Assembly (NCBI RefSeq): GCF_030272615.1
Contig: NC_081411.1
Location: 835,688,136 to 835,752,135 of the forward strand
Source of the DNA: Cryptomeria japonica
Lineage: Eukaryota > Streptophyta > Pinopsida > Cupressales > Cupressaceae
Length of the DNA: 64,000 nt
Direction of reading: 5' to 3'
Shown in pieces: positions 33,701 through 45,790 of the stretch (position 1 is the stretch's first letter; each line of letters begins with the position of its first letter). The position numbers and the translations under genes are program-made. The notes beneath the pieces are model-generated. The model made no database searches, was not told where the DNA came from, and was given only the letters and a program-made list of their open reading frames with translations.

Positions 33701-35071
33701 CCAAACCTGATCATGCATCACTTATCCATCACTCCAGGAGCTAAGTCGATCAAGTAGAAATTAAGAAAGATGAATATGCATGTGGCATTATTGGTCAAAG
33801 TAGAACTAAAGAAGTTATTAGACGTCAGATTCATCCGACCTATAGACTATGCTAAATGGATCTCAAGCATTGTACCAGTTTCAAAATCTGATAGAAGCAT
33901 CAGAATATGCACAGAGTTTAGATATGTCAACAAGGCATATCCAAAAGATGACTTTCCTTTACCAAGCATGACGTAATTGTAGATCTAATAGTAGGCCACA
34001 CAATTTTATCATTAATGGATGGTTTCTTTGGCTATAATCAAATCAAGATAGCTCTAGAGGATCAAGATAAAATTGTGTTCACCTTTCCATGGGGAATGTA
34101 TGGTTGGAACGTCATGCCTTTCGACTTGAAAAATGCTGGGGCAACTTATCAAAGAGTCATGATGATAATCTTCCATGATATGATGCATACCTTCATGGAG
34201 GACTATATGGATGATTTACTGGCTAAACCATTCACCCGAGCATAAAATCTAGACATATTAGATAAAATCTTGCAAAGATTGGAGCAATTCAAGGTTAGAC
34301 TAAACCCTAAGAAGTGTGTCTTCGGGGTTACATCAGGCAAACTATTAGGCTACATTATATCAGAAAAGGGCATCGAAGGAGATCTAGAAAAGGTACAGGC
34401 TATCATGGAAATACCACCTCCCAGAAACATTAGCCAACTCAGATCTCTGCAGGGATGACTGCAATCCATCAGGCGATTCATAACTCAACTAGCAGATAAA
34501 TGTCTACCATTCAATCATCTACTTCATAAGAATATACCTTTCAGATGAGAAGACAAGTGTGCTGAATCATTTCACCAGCTCAAACAATATCTAATGAATC
34601 TGCCAGTTTTGGTACCACCGATAGCAGGCAAACCACTCATTCTCTATATATCAACAACATAAGTATCATTGGGGGAACTGCTAGGAAAGAAGATCTGGAA
34701 TGTAAAGAACGATCTATTTATTACATCAACAGGACTTTAAATGAATATGAGCGAAATTATACATTCATTGAGAAGGATTTCTTAGCAATGGTGTTCGCCT
34801 CTCAAAAGTTCCGCCATTATATGCTAGCCCACACAATCAAACTGGTAGCAAAAATTGATCCTCTCAAGTATTTACTCAGCAAAGCATCTCTTATAGGACG
34901 ATTGGCAAAGTGGGTCATGATTCTCAGTGAGTTTGATATCCAATACACAGAATGTTGGGCTATCAAAGGACAAGTAATTGCAGATCAACTGGCAGAAGCA
35001 CCACTACCAGACCAACAACCACTGCAGGTGGAATTTCCAGACATGGATGTACTCACTATCACACCCAAGCA
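33701..35071 (+). pseudogene. E reverse transcriptase and first RNase H
   Basis: RT blocks are FIRPIDYAKWISSIVPV, RICTEFRYVNKAYPKDDFPL, FTFPWGMYGWNVMPFDLKNA, the catalytic YMDDLLAKP (34204-34230) and LNPKKCVFGVTSGKLLG. The connection and RNase H-like tether follow, with NEYERNYTFIEKDFLAMVFA and KGQVIADQLAEAP. Frameshifts lie near 33,690 and 33,980. A TGA at 34456 stands where LQGRL is expected. Inactive as it stands. Confidence 0.85.
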
Positions 35072-35696
35072 ATGAACCCTATACTTTGATGGATCCTATA
35101 CACAACATGGATCGAGTATTGACATCCTTTTCATCACTCCAGAAGGACACACAATTCCACGATCTTATAGACTAATATTTCCATGCACCAACAACATCAT
35201 CGAATATGAAGCTCTGGTAACAGGAATCAAAATGATTATGGAATGGAGAATCACAGAATTAAGACTCTATGGGGATTTTGAATTATTTATCAATCATATC
35301 AACAATGACTATCAGACAAAGGATGATAAGCTAATGCCTTATAAGAGAATGGTAGATGATTTCAAACAATACTTTGTACACATCACCTTTGAGAAAATAC
35401 CAAGATTGGACAACAGAGTTGCCGATGCAATGGCCACTATCGCTTCACTGCTGCAAATTCTAGATAAACATAATTGTTACAAGTTCCTGGTAGAGCAATT
35501 GTTTTCCCCAGCATATGACAATCCCGTATCCCAAGTCATCTATTCCCTAACCGGTTTAGATTCACCTCTATATGGGAAAATCTATAATTATCTCAAAAAC
35601 AATACTCTTCCACCCGACCTATCTCACAACCAAAAAAATAGCTTCATTTGGCAAGCCGCTCGCTATACCTTAACCGCTGACACAATTTACCGTTGA
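35072..35696 (+). pseudogene. E second, archaeal-type RNase H (aRNH)
   Basis: TLYFDGSYTQHGSS, NNIIEYEALVTGI, LRLYGDFELFINHI and NRVADAMATIASL supply all four acidic positions (D, E, D, D) of an RNase H fold. A second RNase H after the RT-RNase H unit is a hallmark of the Tat lineage. The open part is long (35232-35696), broken upstream by a TGA at 35073. Confidence 0.8.
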
Positions 35697-36822
35697 GGTC
35701 TAGATGGTACTCTTCTTCGATGCCTTGATCGTAATGAATCTAACTCTTCCTTACATGAGGTTCATGAGGGTATCTATGGTACGCATCCAAGTGGTCCTTC
35801 TCTCGCCAAGAAACTTCTAAGAATGGGATATTACTGGCCGACAATGGAGAGAGAGTCCTGTCAATTTGCAAAGAAATGTCCTAAATGTCAAATTCACGAC
35901 AATCTTATCCATGCACCAACACAGGAGTTGCAGTCATTCACCACATCTTGGCCTTTCTGTCAATGGGGACTTGATTTAGTAGGGAAAATTCATCCTTCTT
36001 CAAATGGACATAAGTTCATTATCACTGCAACAAAGTATATCACCAAGTAGATTGAAGCAGTCCCGATGACCACTATAACTGGAAAACAGATCTCCTCATT
36101 CATTCTCAATTATCTCATTTGCATATATGATATTCCTAGTTCCATCATCACAAACAATGGGCATCCTTTCAAGAATCAAGATGTGCAAGAGCTATGTGAA
36201 TGATTTAAAATCCAACATCGCTTCTCCACATCATACTACCCACAGGGGAATGGTAAAGCAGAAGCATCGAATAAAATAATCCTGAAAATCCTCAAGAAAA
36301 CAATAAATGATGCGGGCAAGGATTACCATGTACAACTAAATCCGACACCTTGGGCATACAGGACTAGTATTCGAACACCTACAGGGGCTACACCATATTC
36401 ATTGGTGTATGGTTCAAAAGAAATTCTACCTCTTGAGGTAGAAATCCTATCTCTCCGAGTATCTTTGAAGGGCCTCATACCAGATGAGGAATATCGAGTA
36501 AACAGGTTGCATGAACTAGAGCTTCTTCATGAAAAATGACAACATGCCTATGACCATCTCAAAGCATATCAGCAGTGAATATGCATAAGATATAATCACA
36601 AAGTCATCCCAAGGGCTTTCAAAGTCAATGATCTTGTACTAAAGGAAAATCCTAGAAATCAGCAAGATCAAGAAAAGAAGGGGAAGTTTGAGCCTAACTG
36701 GTTGGGTCCCTTTGTCATCATATGAGCCTACAAATCGGGCACATATCAGTTGTCAACTTCAGAAGGGGACATGCTCGATGAACCAACCAACAATATACAT
36801 CAGAAGAAATTCTACACTTGAG
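35697..36822 (+). pseudogene. E integrase with a mutated catalytic residue
   Basis: The zinc-binding HHCC region shows HEVHEGIYGTH and KKCPKCQIH. The core has WGLDLVGKIHPSSNG, ITNNGHPFKNQ and YYPQGNGKAEASNK. The middle catalytic Asp of the DDE triad is Asn (AAC at 36153-36155), a G-to-A change. The C-terminal part runs to GPFVI and YQLS words. Stops replace expected Trp or Arg codons, for example TAG at 36048-36050 (TKWIEA expected) and TGA near 36,202. Confidence 0.85.
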
Positions 36823-37780
36823 TCGTCCAATGCTTAGAAAAAGCAAAAACAAAATTCAAAAAAATTAGAAAAATACAAAAAAAAAAAAAAAAGTACAATA
36901 AAAACAAGTAGTGAAAACCTAGCAACATGTGCTATTTGTGAGAGAGAAGCTCCTCTATCTATCAATACTCATATCTTTGATCTATCTAGTCCCACCTAAA
37001 AGCCATCACCAACACACTTGTTCAAGCAACATTATCCTGGACATACTTAGTGTAGTCATTGTCCTTGATTATATACAAACACTTATCTAAATCATATCCC
37101 ACCATGGCTTGGTAATCAATGTGTATATCCACATCGATAAATATCTATGACTAGGGGCAATATTCCTCCCACTTTAGCATTTGGAAAACAAACCAAGATC
37201 GCAACATACTAAGGAAACAATGTAAAAAACTACTCATCGGGATAGAAAACAAGACCATTATCCAACTATAACTTTAGCACACACATGATGGATGATTTTT
37301 TGAATTATGAATTGATTACATTTTTAGCATGAAGTTGTGACTATTTTGCATCTTAATTTCTGAATCATTGGAAATCCTGAGCTACTCAAGGATGCATTGA
37401 GCTAGAGAAGCGATGAAGGAATTTGATATTTTTCTTTGGTTTTTTGTCTATGAGGTATCATTCATACAATGCAAATTTGTCTCGAGACATGATTGGAAAC
37501 ATATCATTGAAGACATTTTCCACTTTGCACATGCAAATGGTTAACTCTTGTCTATTTTACACAAGCAACACTCAGGTTGTCTTAGTTCAATTATACCTCG
37601 ATGCTTGGGCCGCCTTGCAATATCAAAATCCATGTAAGTTATACTCAGGTCATTATGGTTCAATTATACCATGATGCTTGTATTAACTTTCAACATATCA
37701 AATCTCAACTATGACAAACAAAACAAAGCACAAACAATTGATTAAACAGGAAGACAATGACAAAATTAAATTATTTTAAG

Positions 37781-37900
37781 CTTGCATTTAGCTGCATATC
37801 ATTCTTAAATCTTGCATTTAGCTACATATCATTCTTAAATCTTGCATTTAGCTACATATCATTCTTAAATATTGCATTTAGTTGCATATCATCTTAATAT
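37781..37900 (+). repeat. 30-bp tandem repeat, four copies
   Basis: Units start at 37781, 37811, 37841 and 37871, each close to CTTGCATTTAGCTACATATC plus ATTCTTAAAT. The last is diverged. Confidence 0.9.
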
Positions 37901-37911
37901 TGCATTAGTAT

Positions 37912-37999
37912 CACATCATTATCATTATTATATATCTCATTTTCAAGATACATCTCACATCATTATCATTATTATACATCTCATTTTCAAGATACATCT
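37912..37999 (+). repeat. 44-bp direct duplication
   Basis: 37912-37955 and 37956-37999 differ at one base. Both begin CACATCATTATCATTATTAT and end AAGATACATCT. Confidence 0.9.
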
Positions 38000-38288
38000 C
38001 ATAAATCAAAGTAATCATTTGCAATACATCATCACATTCTAACTCATATTGAATCAGACATTCACATCATCATCAAAATCAAGAGCATTATTATCTAAAC
38101 ATCAATCTCATATCAAAACATAATGCATATCATAAATCTATCATCATCAATAAACACATCACATATGGATCAGTGGAAATCAGTGCCATATATATATATA
38201 TATATCTCAAAAAATGGTCAAAATGTACAAGGGATATCATGTCTATCAAAATACAATAAAGTGATAAAAAACAATAGAGATAGTTCTC

Positions 38289-40269
38289 TTAGGTATGACT
38301 ATCTCCTAAGGCTAATGGTCTAACAATAGATGTCCCAGCTCCTGGATCTCCACCAGGTGGATCATGTCGAGCACGCCCTGTAACGCCTCTTCTCTCTGTC
38401 CTCGTATGAGTGTGGCTAGATCGACTAGATGCCACTGCATCATAGCTAGGATCTTCGTGATCTTGAGGGACCACCTCCTCATATAGACGCTTGTAATACG
38501 TAACCTCCTTGGCTAAGTATTGTATCTCTCTTAGCATGTCCCGAACTGGGGCACCAACCGTCGCTCTCTCCAACCTGTCAGCAAGGGCCTCTGCTCGACC
38601 CCAACGCTCTATCGTTGTATCCCACTCTGCAATAACCTACATAATTTGACTCTGCTACGCTAGCACCTATACCTACAACTCCTGCACCAAGACTTGTAGC
38701 ACTCTAATCTATGAATCTTGTTGATGGGTGGGCACCCTAATCTATATAGGTACCTATGTCATGGTCCCACCCACACTTGTCCCTGTCTGAGGCACCGGTG
38801 GAGGTAGAACATCAGATCTCCTCCTCTGGGAAGGTCACCTATCATCCTCTATACCACCCACTACCGCTAGCACCGTGCCTACCCTACCAACCCCACTAGC
38901 ACCAAGAATGAGCCTCCCTCCTCTTTCTCCTCCACCTCCTCTTCCCCTATCTCCAACTCCTCTTCCTCTATCTACACCCCATCTCCCTCTATCAAAAACA
39001 CCTCTCCCTCCTCCTCCACCACCTCCTCCATCATCTCCTACCTCCTCTCCCTCCTCATCTCTCCGTTTGGCTCCCCCTCGCCTCTATGGCTGCTCATCCT
39101 CATCATCATCAAAAGAGGGTAAAAGCTCTGCTAGATCAAATATATGTGCCACTACATGTGCCACGAAGTAGGCTAAAAAATCCTCTGTCATCCCAGCATC
39201 CATAACCCCAACCCCATAATCCCAAATCTATCCTGCCAATGACATATACTCCTCAACTACCTCTACGCTATCTAAAGTAGGTCCCCACTTCAGCACATCC
39301 TGTCATCGACGAGCATATAAACAGGCTCCCTATGACATCCCTTGTTGTCTACCATATTGCCGCTAAACACGACTATGCAAGAATCGGTCAATAATAAAGG
39401 GTGTCCACCCAATCAGATACCTCGACATATATACATAGGGCATCTCTAGCCCATCCTCTACCCACACCTCGCAATCCATATACGGTCTCCTAATGACTGT
39501 ATCAATGTCATCTAGTGCCCTCCACCAATGCTATAGTTTGCCTAGCTTATGCTGGACAACCACACCTATATACCCATAAGCATAAGTCTGACCAACTGGC
39601 CTATCCCTATTTGTAATTAGTCTCAACATGGGAATATGCTCCCAGGCCTGCACCTATAACAATGTCACCCTAGCAGATAAACTAGTATATCCTAGATATA
39701 CCACCTAGTGAAGCTCTTTGTATAGATGGGTTAACATACAGGACCCACATGCAAACCTGTGTCCCTACGTCACCATGTCCTCCAACGCCAATCCCCATCC
39801 AACGACTAGTCCCTTCGACCTACGGTCGGGACACAAAAACCCACCAACGAAACCTGCTAATACTGATGGCAACAGAGCGTAACCAAAATCCAAAAACTCC
39901 TGTCACAAAATCTTATACCCACTAATCTGATCATCCTAGAAGATGCGGTGGAGAACCTCTATCCCACTCTCTTTAGTCTTCTCATAAGGTAACAGAGCCC
40001 CAACTATAGGAATCCATAGAATTCGATAATAGTCCTCTGGTGTAACTGTCATCTCGCCTGTAGCCAAGTGAAAGGTTTTCATATCACTGTGCCACCTCTC
40101 TGCCAATGTTGTCAATAAACCCTATTTAATGATATACCGAGGCATGTCTAGTAAGGAGAACAATCCACATCTCTCAATAATATCTCTATCATCCTGTGAC
40201 AAACATGGAATCAATGTCCATGGCCTCAAAAATCGCTCTCGAGACTGGAGCACACTAATCTCTACCTGC
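38289..40269 (-). pseudogene. Antisense plant mobile domain (PMD/MAIN-like) protein in element E
   Basis: One minus-strand frame of about 660 codons runs to a TAA at 38289 with no frameshift and about 20 internal stops, nearly all TAG and three TGA. N-terminal PMD motifs follow the family pattern: LAERWHSDMKTFHLATGEMT, then GFVGGFLCPDRRS, YKELH, a stop inside LL-VQAWEHIPMLR, and RV-RQYGRQQ near the domain end. Known PMD proteins have W...THTFHLP.GE.T, LLQVWAWERIP and RV.RQFG..Q at these places. The C-terminal region has an acidic patch, a Gly/Arg-rich RGR/RGG segment (minus strand, about 38,900-39,075) and a final helical segment. Antisense PMD genes are known in Tat/Ogre elements; their function there is not established. 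Confidence 0.8.
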
Positions 40270-40962
40270 AAAACAACAAGTATCCATCATCAGTTCCCAA
40301 ATCCATCCAATATATCAAATCAAAGCAAAATCAACTTGAAACAATGAAGCATCTCAAGAACACATCATAAACATATTCACATCAATCTGAGAAATCAAGC
40401 AAAGACCCATATCGCAAGCAACATCAGAGATCCATATCGAGAAATCAAGCAAATACCCATATCAAGAATCAAAGACCCATATTGAGAATCACTGACCCAT
40501 ATCAATAAATCAATCACAGATCCATATCACAAGCAACATCAAAGATCTATTTCGAGAAATCAATCAAAGATCCATATCACAAGCAACATCAAAATCCATA
40601 TCGCAAGCATCAAATCAGAATTCATATCGGAAATCAAATTAGAACTCATATCGGATATCAAATTAGACTCATATCAAAAAGTAACATCAAGATCCATATC
40701 AAAATCAAAATCAGTATCCACATAAAAAATCAATTAACTTGGCACTCCATATCAAAAGCAATTCATACCGACCGCATTAGACTTAGATCATCCTACACCA
40801 TCATATCAAAATCGGACATCATCACAAAGTAGGACTCACATTGGATCAGGAACCATAATAGAACAATCACTATACACATATCAACATCTACGCCATCTAT
40901 CTAATCTATTCAATTCATGACACATTCTTCACAATCACTTTTTCATCAACTTTGGACCCTAC
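40270..40962 (-). other. Low-complexity leader of the antisense PMD frame
   Basis: No coding sequence. From 40,300 to 40,720 loose repeats of about 22-28 bases carry the words GATCCATATC, GAGAAATCAA and CAAGCAACATC. They lie between the antisense 21-bp array and the PMD frame. Confidence 0.6.
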
Positions 40963-41184
40963 GTGCTAAACCAGGGCTCCTAAGCGCTACGTTGCCACCT
41001 ATGTGATAGCCTTTTTCATCAATGCGCTAGCAATAAAACCCTACATGCTAAACCTATCCCACACACTAATCTACCCCCTAACCGTGCTACAATGTGGTCC
41101 CCAGACGCTAAAACACCTAGGTTTTTGCTACGTGCTAACACTCCTATCGTATGCGCTAGGAAAATTACCTAACACACTAACCTG
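40963..41184 (-). repeat. 21-bp array upstream of the antisense PMD frame
   Basis: On the plus strand the core GYGCTA recurs at 40963, 40984, 41024, 41045 (ATGCTA), 41084, 41105 (ACGCTA), 41132, 41153 and 41174 (ACACTA). Most intervals are 21 or close to 42, with a few of 18-20. On the minus strand the core is TAGCRC, the same orientation relative to PMD as the E leader array has relative to gag. Confidence 0.75.
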
Positions 41185-41714
41185 ACAAAATCCGACCCAA
41201 ATTTGAAAAATGTGATCAAAATAAATAAAATCAATAAAAAACACAGAGGGATTTTGACCACTTACTGGTGGGTCATAGACGATGGGTCTCTGGTGTCGCC
41301 TAACATGCTCAAATCGATGTGAGGAGTATAGAATTGACATCATCATCAGAGCTCCAAATGTCACAATGACAAAGAGACAAGTATGAAAATGATTTTACCA
41401 AATCACTTTTTACCTTTTAATAGGGTAAAATAAGAAAGGTTAATAAGTGGGCATGTATTTTTCTCACTTTTTCTTTTTTAACCTTATCAACATCATTTTC
41501 GGTAGATGAATCAATAATGTGCATTCAACGCAATCAATATTCTCATATTGAAATTTATTCAAATACGCTCATCGACTTGACAATTTTTCACTAAATCCTT
41601 GATTCATCTCCTGAGGGGGCATTATCAATATCGTTCACCAAATCTGTGGCATATCGATCAAATTTTGACATCTCTGGCAAATTTTCTTTGAATCAACATG
41701 TGCACACATGTCAC
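41185..41714 (+). other. E spacer before the polypurine tract
   Basis: No gene. A second purine tract TGAGGGGGCAT lies near 41,620, as it also does before the polypurine tract of Z. Confidence 0.55.
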
Positions 41715-41731
41715 TTCAAAGAGGGGCAAAA
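41715..41731 (+). other. Polypurine tract of element E
   Basis: CAAAGAGGGGCAAAA directly before the LTR start TGTAG, identical to that of Z. Confidence 0.8.
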
Positions 41732-43110
41732 TGTAGTATAAATCTATCCACTTTCCTAAACAAATATTTAATATTTATTTTAACCCTATTCCTCCTATTA
41801 ATTAAATTCTATTTAATTAATTTCTTCATATTCATCTATTTGATTAAATGGATTACTCAATTTATTTAATTAAGTTCACCTAAACATTTTATAGCCTTTA
41901 ATTAAATAAATCACTCTATTTAATTAATTCCCCTTTCTCCCTTTTTAATTAAATTTACATTTAATTAAATTAATCCTTACAAATAAATAAATCTAATTTA
42001 TTTATTTAAATCCCCCACTTGTATTTATGCAAGTTGCACCTATTTTGTTAAAATAAAGTAATTTTATTTTAATTAAAATCCTTTTCCCTCCACTTGCATT
42101 TTCCTACATCTCCCATTTGCCTCCTAAACCCCTTCTAGATTCTTCTAATCACTTCCAACTTAGCCTAATTCATCTCCTAATTATTGTCACATTCCTAAGC
42201 AAAGAGAAGTCACTTCTCAAAGCCTCCAAAGTCTTCCAAACCATTTAAGGCTCTTACATAACCATTAATGGTTAACTCAACCTTCTTGAATGATTAGATA
42301 CTTTCTCTCTAACTCAACCCTCATCTAACCCAAGGGTTTCATCAAGCATTCATGGCTTTAACCTTGGTTATCCCTTTAACACTTGCACAAGAGTTTACCC
42401 CTTGGGTAAAAGCTTTATCCATTTGATAAACCTAACATAACCATAACCTTACCTCCTAAGGTAACCTTCATTCATATGTTCTCAAGCATTAAATGCTTCT
42501 TTCATCTCCTCTCAAGCAACCTCTTATTGACAATTGTCACCATTTCATTGGTGAGAATTGTGAACATGGATTGATTAACTTTCAATCCTGACCCTTGTTA
42601 AGATTATTCAATCTTGACCATCCATTGCCCTATTTTCCCTATAAATAGAGCTCGCTTTCTTCATTTTCAAAAATCAATAATATTTCATGCATCTACATTA
42701 TAGTCTAATTACTAAGCATTTTTAGCCTCTTTGAGAAATCATCATCATAATAGCATTTAGAAGCATTTTAATATATCATAGAATATCCATGCTAGACGAG
42801 TATATCATTGCTATGATAATTTGCTAATACTTTATCATAGCATCATCTTTATGCTAGCTTAATCATCATAGATTCAATATCATACATCTTAGAATGCATT
42901 CATGCATATAAATCAAACATCACTTGTTCTTGGAGTTGTCATTCCTAAGTCACTTTGCTTAGTGATCTGAGAGAAAAACATTGACTTTAGGGATCTTGTG
43001 AGATAGAGAACAATGGGACACCCCTTGGGAAGTTGAACTATTTCAAATAGTTCCTATACTTGCACCAAGAGTCTCATTGGTGTGTGGATCTTTTGAATTC
43101 GACTTTTACA
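41732..43110 (+). repeat. 3' LTR of element E
   Basis: It starts TGTAGTATAAATC after the polypurine tract. The end at GACTTTTACA (43110) is chosen because it matches the start as TGTA...TACA and resembles the LTR end of G. No second copy is available here, so the end may be off by some tens of bases. The left third is AT-rich with many TTAATTAAAT words. Confidence 0.65.
42640..42647 (+). promoter_or_regulatory. TATA box of the E LTR
   Basis: TATAAATA in CCCTATAAATAGAGCTCGC, a near-consensus plant TATA box. Transcription would start about 30 bases downstream. Confidence 0.6.
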
Positions 43111-43405
43111 TTTTTGTCGGCCAATTTCTCCACATACAGAAATGAACCTCGCTTTAGAGGAAAGCCCTTTATTACAAAAAAGATAAGAGATAAGTAGTCA
43201 TCGTGATATGAGATGTGTCAATATGGATAACAAATTAGTGTGTTATAATAGATAGCCATAGGATAGGGCAATGATGTATGCCAGTATGGATAACCATACA
43301 ATAGGGTGAGATTTTGCCGACATGGGCAGCGATACACCAGATAGCCATGCGATTGGGCAATCACAAATAGATTTGATAAGTAGTATATTGGTTCCTACAA
43401 AGATG

Positions 43406-43595
43406 AAAAAAGGAGATAAATCAAATGATTGGGCCCCCTTCTAGGTGGAAAAAAGATCAAGTGGTTTGGGCCCCACCTAGACAAACACAATAAAGAAAAA
43501 GAACAAGTTGTTTGGCTCCCACCTAAGCAAAATATGATAAAGAAAAAGATCAAGTGGTTTGGCCCCCACCTAGGCAAGCATGAAAAAGTGATCAA
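43406..43595. repeat. 46-47-bp tandem repeat in D
   Basis: Units start at 43453, 43499 and 43546, with a diverged copy before them. Each contains CAAGTGGTTTGG, CCCACCTAGG and AATAAAGAAA. Confidence 0.85.
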
Positions 43596-44070
43596 TGAGA
43601 AACATAAATGTAAGAGGCTAAACAAATGCAGACTATGCATAAATGTAGATATGATGGCCCCTCCTTAGAATGATATGCATGGAACACATGTTATTCTAAG
43701 GAGAAGAGCAGTTGTGGCACGTCAACATAGAAAGATGTTTTTGTGGAATTTTACCATTAGGTGGTGACACATAAATGTCCAGAACATCAATGATGAATTC
43801 AAGAGGACAGGGGGATCTGATAGTTTGACTTTAGAACCCATAGTAGTGAGAAAAATATGCAGCATAGTTGTGAGATGGGTATATCATCATAGAGCCAAAG
43901 TTCTTAGATTTGAAGAAGAGTACATAAATACAAGGATAAAACTAAGATTCAGGTCAACACGGAAGAAGGCCACAAATGCCCCCAATGCTTTACATTGTTC
44001 CTAAACATTGAAAAGAAAGATATGACAGATATAAGTAGAGAGACAAATATAAGATGTACAATAGAAAAAT

Positions 44071-44210
44071 ATCTCATATTTGAGCACCTACAGAGTAACT
44101 CGAGTCCTCCAGGAGAGCATAATAGATAAATAGAATCAACCTCCCATATCCAAGCACCTATAGAGTGACCTAGGTCCTCCAGGAGGGAACAAACATATAA
44201 AGTAAGAATA
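44071..44210. repeat. 70-bp direct duplication in D
   Basis: GCACCTACAGAGT...TCCTCCAGGAG occurs at 44084 and, with changes, at 44154. Confidence 0.75.
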
Positions 44211-45790
44211 GGGGAACACAATCATGGACACATGCTATGCTACAAGATAAAGAAAAGTAGGGCCCGAGAGGTGTTCAATGATCAGGTCATCTTCCTCCCA
44301 ATCTATATCATATGGGGAAGGGGGACAAGATCGAAGTAGGACAATGACAAGAGCAGCACCAGGCACCTCACCAACAATGAGGGCAAGGGACTAAGTATCA
44401 ACAATGTCTACGTCCACAAGCTCGAAGGAGGTAAGGGTCGATGATCATGAAAAGATCGTAGACTGTGTGAGGATGTCCTCTAAGGAGTCGAACATGCAAG
44501 CCTCTATAGAGGAAGCAGGTGACTCACTCAGAGATGATGAAACATAAATAGGGCTATTAACCTCCAAAAGAGGGGAAATGACAAACTTAGGAGAAGGCAA
44601 GGCCTTCTCAACTACACACACAAAAATAAGAAAAATAGTAGGCACTAAAATATGTAGAGAAAAGGATGAAGAACATACCTATGAGGATTTTTTCGCCAAA
44701 ACTCTGGGACAAGGCCCTGCTCAAACTTGCATTTGGGTTTAGTAGGAACAATAGATCTGTGATCAATTGTAGCAGGGTGAAGGACACCAAGAAAACTCTG
44801 ATGCAAGAATGACTAGGAAATAGGGGGAGCAAACAGAGTTGCACTAGACACCACCTCCGTATGCAACATATAAACTGGTTGAGACAATAGAGGTATGTCT
44901 AGCAAGGAGGTGATGAGGGGTGGATCTAAAGAAGGAGCATTGAAAACCTACACCCACTTAGGGGGAGGTTCATCGATGGGCCCTAAAGTAGCTGGGAGTA
45001 TAATCAAAGACGATGCAGAAATAGGAGCACCTGATGAAACAGAAGCTAGTGCGATAGCACTAGGAGTTGTAGATGCACAAGTAGATTGTAGAGCAACATC
45101 ATGTTCTCAAGCCATGGCTTGTCGTTAGCACTTAAGATCACACAAATGTTGATTACAATGGAGATGAGGGCCACTAACTGAAGCCTGAGAGGGCTCAGGA
45201 GCATCGTGCTCCATGGGAAAGGTCTCTGAAACCTTGTTAGGGATAGGAGAAATCCCAAGAAATGGAACATGAGGTGCATCCAAGATAAGCACTGCATTCA
45301 TAGCAACCAATGCTCTACTACACTTCCACGAGGAGCAATGGGAGGAATAAAGGGTGTCGACATAGGTTGCGAAATAGGAGCAAGCAATGATTAACAAACA
45401 TGAGAAGAACCCCTCCCTTTCTCATAGTGAGAGGGTCAAGGAATTCGGTCATGATCGGGAGCTCGAAGGGAGGGCGGGCCACAAAATTTTATAGCACAGG
45501 TACCTTTCCTTGTCTGCATTACCTATGTAGTCACAAGAATGGAGGACACCACTGGAGGTTGTGCAGTCCTAGGTCGATGGGATGGTCTATTCAGAGAAAC
45601 AATCTTAACCTCAACCCCTGATGATGAGGGGACATGAGGCACTACCCACTCCAACACAAGAATAAATGGAGTCGAAGTCGATGCAGGAAGAGGCAATGAA
45701 TAACTAAGCTGAGCTGATTTAGGGCCAACTCCCCTGTCTTGTACTGATAATATGCATGATACATCAGGTTGCCATAGGGAAGCATGGGCC

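Larger units (their letters stand above)
36823..38288 (+). other. 3' spacer of E after integrase
   Basis: An A-rich stretch with a run of about sixteen A near 36,875-36,890 is followed by GTGAAAACCTAGCAA, which resembles the tail of Z. The remainder is AT-rich without genes, apart from two tandem repeats and a TA microsatellite at 38189-38206. Confidence 0.7.
28292..43110 (+). mobile_element. Element E: Tat-lineage Ty3/gypsy retrotransposon with antisense PMD frame
   Basis: Leader array, gag, protease, linker, RT, RNase H, a second RNase H, integrase, a 5-kb 3' spacer with an antisense frame, polypurine tract and 3' LTR, in that order on the plus strand. A second RNase H after the RT unit and antisense genes in a long 3' spacer are known traits of the Tat/Ogre lineage. 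Its 5' LTR lies left of the window because element G interrupts its leader. All genes carry stops and frameshifts. Confidence 0.85.
43111..45790 (-). other. Distal part of D (protease-RT linker), no clear gene
   Basis: Only short broken frames are present. Imperfect repeats of GATAGCCATA and GGGCAAT words occur at 43,240-43,370. The stretch holds two clearer repeats, at 43406-43595 and 44071-44210. I cannot support a product for the minus-strand fragments at 44,445-45,800. Confidence 0.4.

Noticed and set aside
38875-39171. Plus-strand Pro/Ser-rich frame of 98 codons
   Set aside because: It is the shadow of the Gly/Arg-rich segment of the antisense PMD frame.
28292-43110. Endogenous pararetrovirus or envelope-bearing virus
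   Set aside because: LTRs, tRNA primer sites and the gene order identify LTR retrotransposons. No movement or envelope-type protein was seen.
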